Source: Candidatus Saccharimonadota bacterium (GTDB taxonomy: Bacteria; Patescibacteriota; Saccharimonadia; Saccharimonadales; Saccharimonadaceae). Taken from it: a stretch of DNA of 40,759 nucleotides. The notes below the pieces were generated by a model, which did not search any database, was not told the origin of the DNA, and saw only the letters and a program-made list of their open reading frames with translations. Position numbers and translations under genes: made by a program. How positions within the stretch are numbered: the first letter of the stretch is position 1; every line of letters starts with the position of its first letter. This document shows, one piece after another, positions 1-7,300 of this stretch. The stretch covers positions 1 to 40,759 of the forward strand of contig JAFWLO010000007.1 of assembly GCA_017545595.1 (NCBI GenBank), given 5' to 3'.

Positions 1-2805
1 GCCGGAGTTTCTAGGTAATTGCCAACCGAGAGGGCAGATGGAGTCTACGGCATCCTCATTACTCCAGTTTGTTATGGTGGAGCCGGCGGTGGCGGCGTAG
101 AAGTTATACCAGTTGCCGTCGACTTGAGAATTAGCTAGGGCCTGTCCATTACCATCAGTACAAGTCACGAAACTATATGGCTGAGATGTTGCAGGATCAA
201 CCAGAGTACCGCTAACCGTCCCAATACTAGTCGCAACAGAACTTACGCTCGAACCTGTCGTAACTGCAGGAATGCTTCCGCCTCCACACAAATTACTTCC
301 GTCACCATCATTCGTAACAGCACCATCAGTGTCAGTAATCGCAGTAGTGTAGTAATAAGGCCCAAAGTCATAAACGTGCACGCCATCCCCAGCTTTTCTT
401 TCCCAGCGCCAGTCGCCAGCGTGGCTACTAAATGGCCATACAACTGTTTCAGAAGTAGCGCTTTCAAAGGAAATATCAGTCGCAGTAGCATTGCTAATGG
501 TGAAATCCGAAATAGTAGCCCCGTCTGCATCTTTCGTGATATTCGGAACAGTCATCCCATACCCATTCATGTCAAGACCTGAGTCTTTCCCAAACTGAGT
601 CAAAACCGGATCACCTGTAGTTTCCACCACACAAGCATTATTATCATATAACTTAAACTCACTACCGCTACGAACAATCCTCATAGTACATTGCGCAACA
701 GATGTCGTTCCAGACTTCTCTCCATTCGAATTAATCAAATAACTCGTCCAATGCCCACCGGTGTTCGGATCCATCTTCCTGACCTGGAATGTAATCTTCG
801 CATAATATGCTCCAGCCATGAACCCTTCAATCATGCTTCCACTACTATTTCTCGTGGAATACCCATCTGCTAAAGCCTTAGCAGCAGTAACAGCCGTCTC
901 GGTCCCATTGTTGTCATAAAAGTACCCAATCGCTCCGTCAACTCTCGCATAGCAAGGCTCTTGTTGAGTTCCTCCACTACAAGCCGCGACGGTAGTACTC
1001 CCCCACGTATCCCCACTCTTTGTATATTGTTTCAAGGTAACAGTTTCAACCCCATGCGATCTCTGCCATCCAGCTCTCGTAGAACCCTTCCCAAAAGTCC
1101 ATCCCGGATCAGGCTCAGTCGCCGCCTCAACAGCTTCACTAGCCAATGTCCAAGTATCCTTCCCGTTAAGATCTGTATCAGCACTCGTAAAGGTCATCCC
1201 AGAATAAAGATCTAGGTTAAGATTCTGAGCCATCCAACACTCGCCATCAGCCTGTCTCCTAACGACATATCTCTTCCCATCCCTAGTATCCTTAAGCGTA
1301 AAAGTACCTTTCGCAAGCACAGCGCCATTGTTAGCTCCATTCGTCAACAATGTTGTGGCATCAGTCGTTGCTATATTGCTTCCCCCAGCAACAGTCAACA
1401 AATCAGTTCCATTGTAATCATAAAGCAACGCATATCCTCTCGTTCCATCTACAACCCCGTTATCTCCCGTAATCTTGCTCACCATACCGCTTTTCCCCCA
1501 CCTATACGTCTGATCGCAAATTCTCGAAGTCATCTGTTGCATCTGGTCAACATAATGCGTATTCGCATCTCTCATACTCTGCAACCCAACATACGCAAAC
1601 GATTCCGTCGCCCCACTATTCACTTCAGACACATAATTAAAGTTATAACCCTTGACGTTCACCCAGAAATCAAACTTTCCATGCGTATCCGTCCCCGTAT
1701 CATCAACAACACCATCCGTAGTCGCAGGCATCTCACACTGAGCAGTAGCCTTATGCTCATCGATAGTAAATGAAGTTATATTACATTTCCCATAATTACT
1801 CTTATTCGCAGCAATCGCAGAAATATCATATTCACTCCCAGTCTTCGCCGCTGTGACTGTATCATGTGGCACAACATAAATATCAACATCCCCACTAGTT
1901 ATAGAAGAAGACAATGCACTTTCGGCTAAGTCGAACACAATAGACTGAGGTTCGCCAGTCCCACCCATGCTAACAGCCCTGTTCACGTTCGTACTAACCT
2001 TATCCAAACTATTCGTACTCGCCACAGCTGTATAAACTACTTCGTTTTCGTAAGTCCCCGCGAGCACACTCGTATCAATCATCGTCGCATAATAAACATC
2101 GAAATTCTCCGTCACCTCACTCCCCCCGGCCAACGAATTATTTTTCCAAATCTGTTGTTCTCCCGCAGAAAACGTAGGAACAGCAGCCCACTTTGAAGTC
2201 GAATAATAAGTCCCTCCAGTCGCAACAGTCAAATCCTTATCAAGCAACGAAGCATCCGGTGCAACAAATCCACTTCCGCTCACAGCTGTCGGAGAATTAG
2301 GAACAGAAACGCCCCATCCTACGCTGTTCATAACAGCTGGCGCAGACCAAGTCCCCGTCGTCGCAGGAATCTCAGAGAAGGAATCAACATCAGAAACAAG
2401 TCCATTAGTCGTCTCACCGTTAGCCATAGAAAGATAAACAGAATAATACTTTCCGGTTGTCGTTACACCAATTTTCTTCTTGACGAGTTTCATTGTTCCA
2501 TAATTCGCGTCGGAAGTATTTCTTTCGGAAGGCGTAATTGTGCCGAATTCAACGTCTCCGTGAGTAGCAAGAGAAGGATCCTCTCCTCCGGAAGTCGCCT
2601 CAACGTCAGGATCGAGCGTTATACTGACTGGGTCCCAAATAACCGCAGCAGAAACGTCGTTCGTCGCACTCGCTTCAGCAATTATATATGGTAGAAAAAT
2701 AAATGCTAAAACAAAAACTGCCAACGCAATGCACGAACCTCTCAATGCGCGGCCGAAAACAATTGTTTCCTTTATTTTTCCTAGCTTTTTTTCTGTTTTT
2801 TGCAT
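1..2805 (-). CDS. Large secreted surface protein with FISUMP-like motifs, 3'-truncated by the contig end
   Basis: The frame is open from an ATG at 2805 to base 1 (935 codons) with no stop, so the C-terminus is missing. The start is preceded by AGGAGG and by a TTGACT-N17-TATAAT promoter. The N-terminus has a basic stretch and one hydrophobic segment (about residues 26-45) followed by EASA, a plausible signal peptide or anchor. The body is Thr/Ser/Gly/Asp-rich as in secreted adhesin-like proteins. Around residues 505-535 it contains RYVVRRQADGECWMAQNLNL, and at its visible end YNFYAATAGS followed by SICPLGWQLPRNSG. These are the hallmarks of the Fibrobacter succinogenes major paralogous (FISUMP, TIGR02145) domain, frequent in Saccharibacteria surface proteins. 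The two halves are separated by about 390 residues, far more than usual, so there is a large insertion. Role inferred: cell-surface attachment. A wall anchor may lie in the missing part. Confidence 0.8.
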   Translation of the reverse strand, partial: MQKTEKKLGKIKETIVFGRALRGSCIALAVFVLAFIFLPYIIAEASATNDVSAAVIWDPVSITLDPDVEATSGGEDPSLATHGDVEFGTITPSERNTSDANYGTMKLVKKKIGVTTTGKYYSVYLSMANGETTNGLVSDVDSFSEIPATTGTWSAPAVMNSVGWGVSVPNSPTAVSGSGFVAPDASLLDKDLTVATGGTYYSTSKWAAVPTFSAGEQQIWKNNSLAGGSEVTENFDVYYATMIDTSVLAGTYENEVVYTAVASTNSLDKVSTNVNRAVSMGGTGEPQSIVFDLAESALSSSITSGDVDIYVVPHDTVTAAKTGSEYDISAIAANKSNYGKCNITSFTIDEHKATAQCEMPATTDGVVDDTGTDTHGKFDFWVNVKGYNFNYVSEVNSGATESFAYVGLQSMRDANTHYVDQMQQMTSRICDQTYRWGKSGMVSKITGDNGVVDGTRGYALLYDYNGTDLLTVAGGSNIATTDATTLLTNGANNGAVLAKGTFTLKDTRDGKRYVVRRQADGECWMAQNLNLDLYSGMTFTSADTDLNGKDTWTLASEAVEAATEPDPGWTFGKGSTRAGWQRSHGVETVTLKQYTKSGDTWGSTTVAACSGGTQQEPCYARVDGAIGYFYDNNGTETAVTAAKALADGYSTRNSSGSMIEGFMAGAYYAKITFQVRKMDPNTGGHWTSYLINSNGEKSGTTSVAQCTMRIVRSGSEFKLYDNNACVVETTGDPVLTQFGKDSGLDMNGYGMTVPNITKDADGATISDFTISNATATDISFESATSETVVWPFSSHAGDWRWERKAGDGVHVYDFGPYYYTTAITDTDGAVTNDGDGSNLCGGGSIPAVTTGSSVSSVATSIGTVSGTLVDPATSQPYSFVTCTDGNGQALANSQVDGNWYNFYAATAGSTITNWSNEDAVDSICPLGWQLPRNSG

Positions 2806-2829
2806 AGTCCTCCTATTAGTCTATCTATC

Positions 2830-2858
2830 ATTATACATAGGCGGAATAAAACAGTCAA
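2830..2858 (-). promoter_or_regulatory. Sigma70-like promoter of the FISUMP surface protein
   Basis: On the minus strand, TTGACT and TATAAT are separated by exactly 17 bases, a near-consensus housekeeping promoter. The leader of about 18 nt contains an AGGAGG ribosome-binding site directly before the ATG. Confidence 0.75.
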
Positions 2859-2929
2859 GCTTTTTATTTTAAGAACCTTAGTCTAAAGGTATTAAAAATC
2901 ACAGGTTATATCCCACCCATTTTTTACGC

Positions 2930-3310
2930 TCAGTCACCCATCTCCAATTTTTCCTGTATTTCCTTAAATTCTTCGTTAGAAAGCTCTAGAGTTCGTCCAT
3001 ATTCCCAAGTCTCATCCAAAGGCATGAGGTGCACATGCGCATGCGGAACATCCGTTCCGACAACTTTCATAAGTGTCCTTTTTCCGAGAACATCTTCCAT
3101 ATGCTTCGCTACTTTTTTTACAGCTCTAAAAAGGGAATCATAATCTTCATCTTCAAGATCAAAAATCTTATCAACCTCAACCTTCGGAATGACCAAAACA
3201 TGTCCCCTACTCTCTGGATGAATGTCTAAAAAAGCTAAATTTTTCTCATCTTCAAAAATCTTATAACACGGAATCTCCCCCGAAACAATTTTAGAAAAAA
3301 CACTACTCAT
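2930..3310 (-). CDS. HIT family nucleotide-binding protein
   Basis: This 126-residue protein has the full length of a bacterial HIT (histidine triad) hydrolase. It shows the N-terminal pattern SVFSKIVSGEIPCYKIFEDE, the central FLDIHPESRGHVLVIPK strand, and the catalytic triad HAHVHL near residue 90. Family members hydrolyse purine nucleoside phosphoramidates or dinucleotides via a histidine nucleotidyl intermediate; the physiological substrate cannot be read from sequence. The gene stands alone between the surface protein and tRNA-Ser. Its ATG has no Shine-Dalgarno site; TGT-TAATAT lies 6 bases upstream, so the mRNA is probably leaderless. Confidence 0.92.
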   Translation of the reverse strand: MSSVFSKIVSGEIPCYKIFEDEKNLAFLDIHPESRGHVLVIPKVEVDKIFDLEDEDYDSLFRAVKKVAKHMEDVLGKRTLMKVVGTDVPHAHVHLMPLDETWEYGRTLELSNEEFKEIQEKLEMGD

Positions 3311-3316
3311 GTATAT

Positions 3317-3325
3317 ATATTAACA
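3317..3325 (-). promoter_or_regulatory. Extended -10 element of the HIT gene, probably leaderless
   Basis: TGT-TAATAT on the minus strand ends 6 bases before the ATG at 3310. The surrounding sequence is very AT-rich, so the assignment is weaker than for the other leaderless promoters. Confidence 0.45.
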
Positions 3326-3327
3326 TA

Positions 3328-3354
3328 AAAATCAGCCTACCACAGGCTGATTTT
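3328..3354. terminator. Bidirectional hairpin between tRNA-Ser(CGA) and HIT gene
   Basis: A perfect 11-bp stem (AAAATCAGCCT / AGGCTGATTTT) with a 5-base loop gives a U-run on either strand. It can end transcripts coming from the tRNA side before the HIT promoter. Confidence 0.6.
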
Positions 3355-3366
3355 ATAATTCTATTC

Positions 3367-3383
3367 TGGCGGAAGAGAGAGGG
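3367..3383 (-). repeat. Duplicated 3' end of tRNA-Ser(CGA)
   Basis: The bases at 3367-3382 repeat 16 bases of the tRNA-Ser 3' end and its encoded CCA (also at 3489-3504). A T-loop-like TTCGA lies upstream on the minus strand, but no full cloverleaf can be built, so this is a tRNA fragment and not a gene. Compare the analogous fragments beside tRNA-Ser(GCU). Confidence 0.6.
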
Positions 3384-3444
3384 TCGCGTGATTCTTCGCT
3401 TCGCTTGAATACGAACCTAGGCTCGAATCCTCCTTTTTATACAA

Positions 3445-3486
3445 AAAATCCGCCTAGACTCCTCTTCGGGGAGTCCACGCGGACTT
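3445..3486 (-). terminator. Probable terminator of tRNA-Ser(CGA)
   Basis: Downstream of the tRNA on the minus strand, a long imperfect stem (TCCGC...GACTCC / GGAGTC...GGCGGA) is followed by TTTTTTGT. It forms the expected Rho-independent structure just after the CCA end. Confidence 0.6.
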
Positions 3487-3488
3487 CC

Positions 3489-3580
3489 TGGCGGAAGAGA
3501 GAGGATTCGAACCTCCGAACGAGTTTAGCCCCGTCACACGATTTCGAGTCGTGCGCCTTCAACCACTCGGCCACTCTTCC
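3489..3580 (-). tRNA. tRNA-Ser(CGA), reads UCG
   Basis: The minus strand folds into a class II tRNA. The acceptor stem is GGAAGAG/CTCTTCC with discriminator G and an encoded CCA. The D-arm region is GGCCGAGTGGTTGAAGGC, the anticodon stem CACGA/TCGTG carries loop CTCGAAA (anticodon CGA), a long variable arm follows, and the T-arm contains GGTTCGAATCC. The long variable arm together with CGA identifies serine. Confidence 0.95.
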
Positions 3581-3657
3581 ACTCAAAATTCTATCATTTT
3601 TTTCTTAACAACGCAATGTTATCTGAGCAACAATTAAACTGTCTAGTAACAAAGCGA

Positions 3658-3687
3658 ATAAAAACTCCCTCCATATCTCAGGAGGGA
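3658..3687 (-). terminator. Terminator of the two-gene hypothetical operon
   Basis: On the minus strand a 7-bp stem TCCCTCC/GGAGGGA is followed by TTTTTATT, directly after the stop codon of the 92-residue gene. Confidence 0.65.
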
Positions 3688-3697
3688 ATCATAATTC

Positions 3698-3976
3698 CTA
3701 TTCCGCGAGAACTACCGGCCCAGCCACATAAAACTCCGGATCCCCAACCTTAACTTCCTCAACACCCGACTCGAAATTCTTCTTAAGCTTTTCAATTAAC
3801 TTCTCATCTTCAATCGGTTCAAGATATTCTTCCGTTCTCTTCCAATCAATCCCCCCGAGAACTTCCTTACCCTCCCCAAAATTATCTTTTACTCTCGCAT
3901 ACTTTTTCAGCCTCTTAAACTTCCCGTCAGTATCCCTAATTATCGTCTCAATCTCATATTTCTCATTATCTTTCAT
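3698..3976 (-). CDS. Hypothetical 92-residue charged protein
   Basis: I do not recognise a family. The protein is rich in Lys and Glu, has no signal peptide or membrane segment, and is probably a small soluble cytoplasmic protein with mixed strands and a helix around residues 55-72. A good AAAGGAGC ribosome-binding site precedes the ATG. It lies 11 bases downstream of the 607-residue acidic gene and shares its terminator, so the two are likely co-transcribed and may be functionally linked. Confidence 0.65.
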   Translation of the reverse strand: MKDNEKYEIETIIRDTDGKFKRLKKYARVKDNFGEGKEVLGGIDWKRTEEYLEPIEDEKLIEKLKKNFESGVEEVKVGDPEFYVAGPVVLAE

Positions 3977-3987
3977 TCCACGCTCCT

Positions 3988-5811
3988 TTAATTACTCTTT
4001 TTCTTAGCAACATAAGTAAAGGCTCTATCCCCGACCTTATAAAACTTCTTAGAAAGATACTTGCCGTCAACCCATTCCCAACCATTTTTATCTTTTTCGC
4101 TTTCTTCGCCCGTAAGCGTCTTCAACGAGTTCGCATCAAAAGAATATGGTCTGCCGTCAACCTGAGAAACCCAAGCACTCCCTCCAAACTCAAACCTATC
4201 AAGCATAATATCTTCTGCATCAGTATCTTCCTCTTCCGAACGTGCATTTTCTTTCGCCTCACTAGCTTCCTTCTCGACATTCTCCACTTCGGTATTCCCT
4301 GTTTCAGCATGCACTGCATCAATCTCTTCCGCCCCACCATCTTCAACATCAACACCCCCAGCATCACTACTCTCTGCTTCAACATTCTCCTCAGCCCGGC
4401 TTCTTTCCATCCCTCTAAGTCTTCTCTCAGTTTTATCTCTTCTGTAATTGTCGAAGTTTACAACCCTATTCTCTGATTCTTCAGTCTCTCCAGCTACGTC
4501 AGAACTCTCCACGCCTTCAGCTTCATTCTCCTGAACGTCAGCCTTCTCCTCATCCCCTCGTCTTCTAGAAATATATCCCCAAATCGCCCCAGCAACTTTA
4601 AGATATTCAGCTTGTGCTCCATAAAACCTCTCAGAAAGCCCCTTCAGTCTTCCTCTGAGCCCCTTCTCAACTTCTCCATTTTCAGCGTCCTCACTCCCCG
4701 CAACCTTTGCGTTTTCAACAACATCTTCAACATATTCATTTTCCGCATTTCTAGCCTCGAGCGCCGTCGGATATTTCTTCATGAAAGCATCAATCGCAAC
4801 CATAGAAATTCTCTTCTGTCCCTCAGCATCAGGTTCTCCGTGTGCCTCAGGCATATCACTCCAAGCCTCTGGAACTCTGCTGAACACCATCTTAAGCATC
4901 TCGGGATTATCTTTAATCTTCTCATACATCTCGCCCGCACCCTCCCGCTTGTACGGAGTCTCAATCTTCGAAAGAACTCCCGAAGTCCTCTGATTAAACT
5001 CTTCCTCGGAAGTATTTTTATACAAATCGACAACCTCTTTCGACTCTTGAGCCTCTCTTCCAAAATCAAAATCCTGCTTCAAAAGCGCCTTCGCGCCATA
5101 GGCAAGCGCCACAGTCATCTTCCTAACTTTACGTCCGAAGTCGCGTTTCGCCCGCTCAACCGCGCTCTCCCCCTCAATTTCCTTAAACTCAACAGACTTA
5201 ATTCCTCCGAACTCTGTCTTCCCCTCAAGCTCCTCGCCAGAGTTCCTATCAGTATCCTCAGAATGACTTTCCTTCAAGCTCTCATCACCAGAAGCAGGAG
5301 AAACCTCCGCCTTTTCTACAACTTTTTCACCAACATCCTCAAATCGGCTCTCTTTCAAATCCTCGCTAACAGTAGATTCTTCGCCACTAGAAACAGGAGT
5401 TATTTTTCCTTTTCCTAACTCTCTGCCAACCTTCTCAGCAACTTTCTCTCCCGCCGTCTTAAATTTCGACAAAGAAGGGAATTGCTCAGCCATACCCTTA
5501 TCTATCTCAGAATAGTCATCCTCTTCTACCTTAAACAAATCCTCAAGCTTATCACGAGACTCTTCGTCATCCTCCCTAGACTTGAGAGCGTCTAGCGATT
5601 TTTCAACGCCACCAGGTTTACTATGATCATAATCATACCACGACCCAGCTTCCTTAGCGTCATTCTCTCTAGACCTTAGTGCTTTCACAGACTTTTCAAC
5701 TTCGCGAGGATCATTAAAATCATAATCATACCATTCGTTCGCATCAAGCGAATCCGAATCACTCGCGGAATTATTTGCTAAAAACTCTTTGTTATTTGAT
5801 AGAAAAGCCAT
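3988..5811 (-). CDS. Hypothetical 607-residue acidic protein with N-terminal WYDYD repeats
   Basis: No known family is recognised. The N-terminus carries two tandem units of about 32 residues (residues roughly 26-88), each beginning WYDYD and continuing with xxPxxVEKSxxALxSRE. Long Glu/Asp/Ser-rich, low-complexity, probably disordered stretches follow. A more ordered segment (about residues 215-420) contains hydrophobic helices, and the last 60 residues form a Trp/Tyr/Phe-rich domain with SWVSQVDGRPYSF-like and GWEWVDGKYLSKKFYKVGDR patterns. There is no signal peptide. The ATG has no ribosome-binding site but a TGATATAAT box 6 bases upstream, indicating a leaderless mRNA. It precedes the 92-residue gene in an operon. 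Confidence 0.7.
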   Translation of the reverse strand: MAFLSNNKEFLANNSASDSDSLDANEWYDYDFNDPREVEKSVKALRSRENDAKEAGSWYDYDHSKPGGVEKSLDALKSREDDEESRDKLEDLFKVEEDDYSEIDKGMAEQFPSLSKFKTAGEKVAEKVGRELGKGKITPVSSGEESTVSEDLKESRFEDVGEKVVEKAEVSPASGDESLKESHSEDTDRNSGEELEGKTEFGGIKSVEFKEIEGESAVERAKRDFGRKVRKMTVALAYGAKALLKQDFDFGREAQESKEVVDLYKNTSEEEFNQRTSGVLSKIETPYKREGAGEMYEKIKDNPEMLKMVFSRVPEAWSDMPEAHGEPDAEGQKRISMVAIDAFMKKYPTALEARNAENEYVEDVVENAKVAGSEDAENGEVEKGLRGRLKGLSERFYGAQAEYLKVAGAIWGYISRRRGDEEKADVQENEAEGVESSDVAGETEESENRVVNFDNYRRDKTERRLRGMERSRAEENVEAESSDAGGVDVEDGGAEEIDAVHAETGNTEVENVEKEASEAKENARSEEEDTDAEDIMLDRFEFGGSAWVSQVDGRPYSFDANSLKTLTGEESEKDKNGWEWVDGKYLSKKFYKVGDRAFTYVAKKKSN

Positions 5812-5817
5812 AACCTC

Positions 5818-5826
5818 ATTATATCA
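5818..5826 (-). promoter_or_regulatory. Extended -10 box for a leaderless mRNA (607-residue gene)
   Basis: TGA-TATAAT on the minus strand ends 6 bases before the ATG at 5811, so transcription should start at or next to the A of the start codon. Confidence 0.7.
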
Positions 5827-5918
5827 CAAGAAAAACAAAAAAGAATAACAATTTTAAAAATATAACTATCAAAAATTCACTAAAATTAATCCAAAAAAGT
5901 TTTTCTCCAAGAAGCAGA

Positions 5919-6022
5919 AAATTCGTTAAGAAAATAGCCTAAGAAGGTATTTTCTCCGAGTGAAGCGCATCTTAGGAACAGAGAAAATTCAGTAAAAAAA
6001 TGGTTCAAGAGGCTGTTTTCTC
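5919..6022. repeat. 104-bp direct repeat, copy 1
   Basis: This copy matches 6031-6134 with a few substitutions and a period of 112 bases. Each copy itself contains two related modules of about 40 bases (GAAAATTC...TTTTCTC) separated by a linker with GAAGCGCATCT. The gene-free stretch 5812-6205 consists almost entirely of these modules. Confidence 0.85.
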
Positions 6023-6030
6023 TAAATTGT

Positions 6031-6134
6031 AAATTCGTTAAGAAAATAGCCTAAGAAGGTATTTTCTCCGAGTGAAGCGCATCTTAGAAACCGAGAAAAT
6101 TCAGTAAAAAAATGGTTCAAGAGGCTGTTTTCTC
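6031..6134. repeat. 104-bp direct repeat, copy 2
   Basis: Second copy of the unit at 5919-6022. Its last module forms the left arm of the long inverted repeat that ends at the 3' end of tRNA-Arg. Confidence 0.85.
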
Positions 6135-6206
6135 CGAGCGAAGCGCGTCTTAGTGGACGAGCGAGAGAGGAAAAACAGTCTATTGGACCATTTTTTTCTG
6201 AATTTT
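6094..6206. repeat. Long imperfect inverted repeat abutting tRNA-Arg
   Basis: The left arm (6094-6131) and right arm (6171-6206) are imperfect reverse complements of about 36 bases. The intervening tip contains GAAGCGCGTCT. On the minus strand it lies immediately after the tRNA CCA end and has long U-runs inside the stem, so it may end or process the tRNA transcript. Confidence 0.7.
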
Positions 6207-6282
6207 GGTACACCCGACAGGATTCGAACCTACGACCTTTTGCTCCGCAAGCAAACGCTCTATCCAGCTGAGCTACGGGTGC
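6206..6282 (-). tRNA. tRNA-Arg(GCG)
   Basis: The minus strand gives a 77-base cloverleaf. The acceptor is GCACCCG/CGGGTGT with a G-U first pair, discriminator A and encoded CCA. The D arm contains GCTCAGCTGGATAGAGC, the anticodon stem TTTGC/GCAAA carries loop TTGCGGA (anticodon GCG), and the T arm contains GGTTCGAATCC. GCG reads CGC and, by wobble, CGU. Most bacteria use ACG with inosine for this box, so the anticodon is noteworthy. Confidence 0.93.
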
Positions 6283-6418
6283 ATATGTGGATATTTTCGC
6301 GTAAACGCAACAAACATCCACCTAGAAATTAAATGTTCATCACGCTCTCGCATGACACTTTTATTATATCACAAAATCGCCAATTTTGGTAGTCTTTTTT
6401 ACTGTTTTTCCCAGATTA

Positions 6419-6427
6419 TGGTATAAT
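6419..6427 (+). promoter_or_regulatory. Extended -10 box for a leaderless mRNA (Mur ligase-like gene)
   Basis: TGG-TATAAT ends 8 bases before the ATG at 6436 and no ribosome-binding site is present. A weak TTACTG sits 17 bases further upstream. Confidence 0.7.
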
Positions 6428-6435
6428 ATGCCTAT

Positions 6436-7197
6436 ATGGATACGAACAACGCCTCTAAAAACAGTTCAAAGAAAAAACCTTCTCTTAAAGCCAAGGCTCA
6501 ACGCGCCCGCGCTCGCTTCTTATCCTCTTATTATGGTCGCCCGATTCGCGACATGAAACTCATCTGCATTACTGGGACCTCCGGAAAGGCCATCGTCGCC
6601 CACTTCGTTCACGAAATCCTTCGCTCCGCCGGTCAGCACGTCGCCGTCCTCGCTTCCGACTCCACGATTAAAACCTCCGTCCTTCATAAATTCTTCGCCG
6701 AAGCTTGGAAGGCCGGCTCGAATTATTGCGTCGTAACCGCCCCCGCCGATTCTCTTAAAAACAATGTCTTCTATGGCCTCCCCGTCCATGTCGCTGCCCT
6801 AACCGACTTCCTCTCCGCCTCCCTCGATGCTCCCTCCGCCGCCGATTTTCTCGAGTCCGAATCGACCCTCTTTAAAATGTCTCCCGAAATCGTCGTCTTA
6901 AACGAAGACGACGCGAACTATCCCGACTTCGCCAGTTTCACCGGTCGCGACCAAACCTTAACCTACGGAACAACCCGCTCCTCGACCATCCGAATCGACT
7001 CCGCGAAACTCTACAAAAAGGGAACCGAAGCGAACTTCTCCCTCGGTTCAAGTCGCTTCACTTGCGCCTCGTTTCTGACCGGCGAACCCGTCGTCTCTTA
7101 CATGGCTTGCGCCGCCGCCATCGCCGCCTCTCTCCATGTCTCAACCGACATCATCTCCGAAGGAATTGCAAATTACAACCCTGACAATGTCAGCTAG
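6436..7197 (+). CDS. Truncated, degenerate Mur ligase-like protein
   Basis: The 253-residue product has the Mur ligase central-domain pattern: a strand plus P-loop KLICITGTSGKA at residues 41-52, a later NEDDANYPDF segment matching the NADD region of MurE, and a final helix SYMACAAAIAASL matching the NSLAAVCVGEKL region. The P-loop Thr that binds Mg-ATP is replaced by Ala (GTSGKA versus GTNGKT), the MurE-type HEHLDYH motif is absent, and the protein ends before the C-terminal ligase domain. The N-terminal 40 residues are basic. It is convergent with intact murE at 7301-8689. It is inferred to be a non-catalytic paralogue, perhaps a murein-precursor binding or regulatory protein. The frame is intact, so it is not an obvious pseudogene. 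Confidence 0.75.
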   Translation: MDTNNASKNSSKKKPSLKAKAQRARARFLSSYYGRPIRDMKLICITGTSGKAIVAHFVHEILRSAGQHVAVLASDSTIKTSVLHKFFAEAWKAGSNYCVVTAPADSLKNNVFYGLPVHVAALTDFLSASLDAPSAADFLESESTLFKMSPEIVVLNEDDANYPDFASFTGRDQTLTYGTTRSSTIRIDSAKLYKKGTEANFSLGSSRFTCASFLTGEPVVSYMACAAAIAASLHVSTDIISEGIANYNPDNVS

Positions 7198-7300
7198 TCA
7201 TCGCCCTAATTTACCTTCAGCTCAACCCCTCCCTTGCCAGTCATCTTCACCTCGGCTCTCAGACACAACTCTCAAACCGCCCCTCAAAAAAGCACACCCC

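Noticed and set aside
3367-3460. Second tRNA gene beside tRNA-Ser(CGA)
   Set aside because: A 3' end and T-loop-like piece are present but no anticodon stem or matching 5' acceptor arm can be formed.
3405-3608. 67-residue plus-strand frame across tRNA-Ser(CGA)
   Set aside because: It is the complement of the tRNA and its flanks; KREDSNLRTSLAPS is a tRNA-derived false peptide.
5919-6134. CRISPR array
   Set aside because: Only two copies of a 104-bp unit with a spacer of 8 bases and internal sub-repeats; no cas genes.
6022-6321. 99-residue minus-strand frame across tRNA-Arg and the repeats
   Set aside because: It translates the tRNA (QLDRAFACGAKGRRFESC is the typical false peptide from a tRNA) and the repeat modules.
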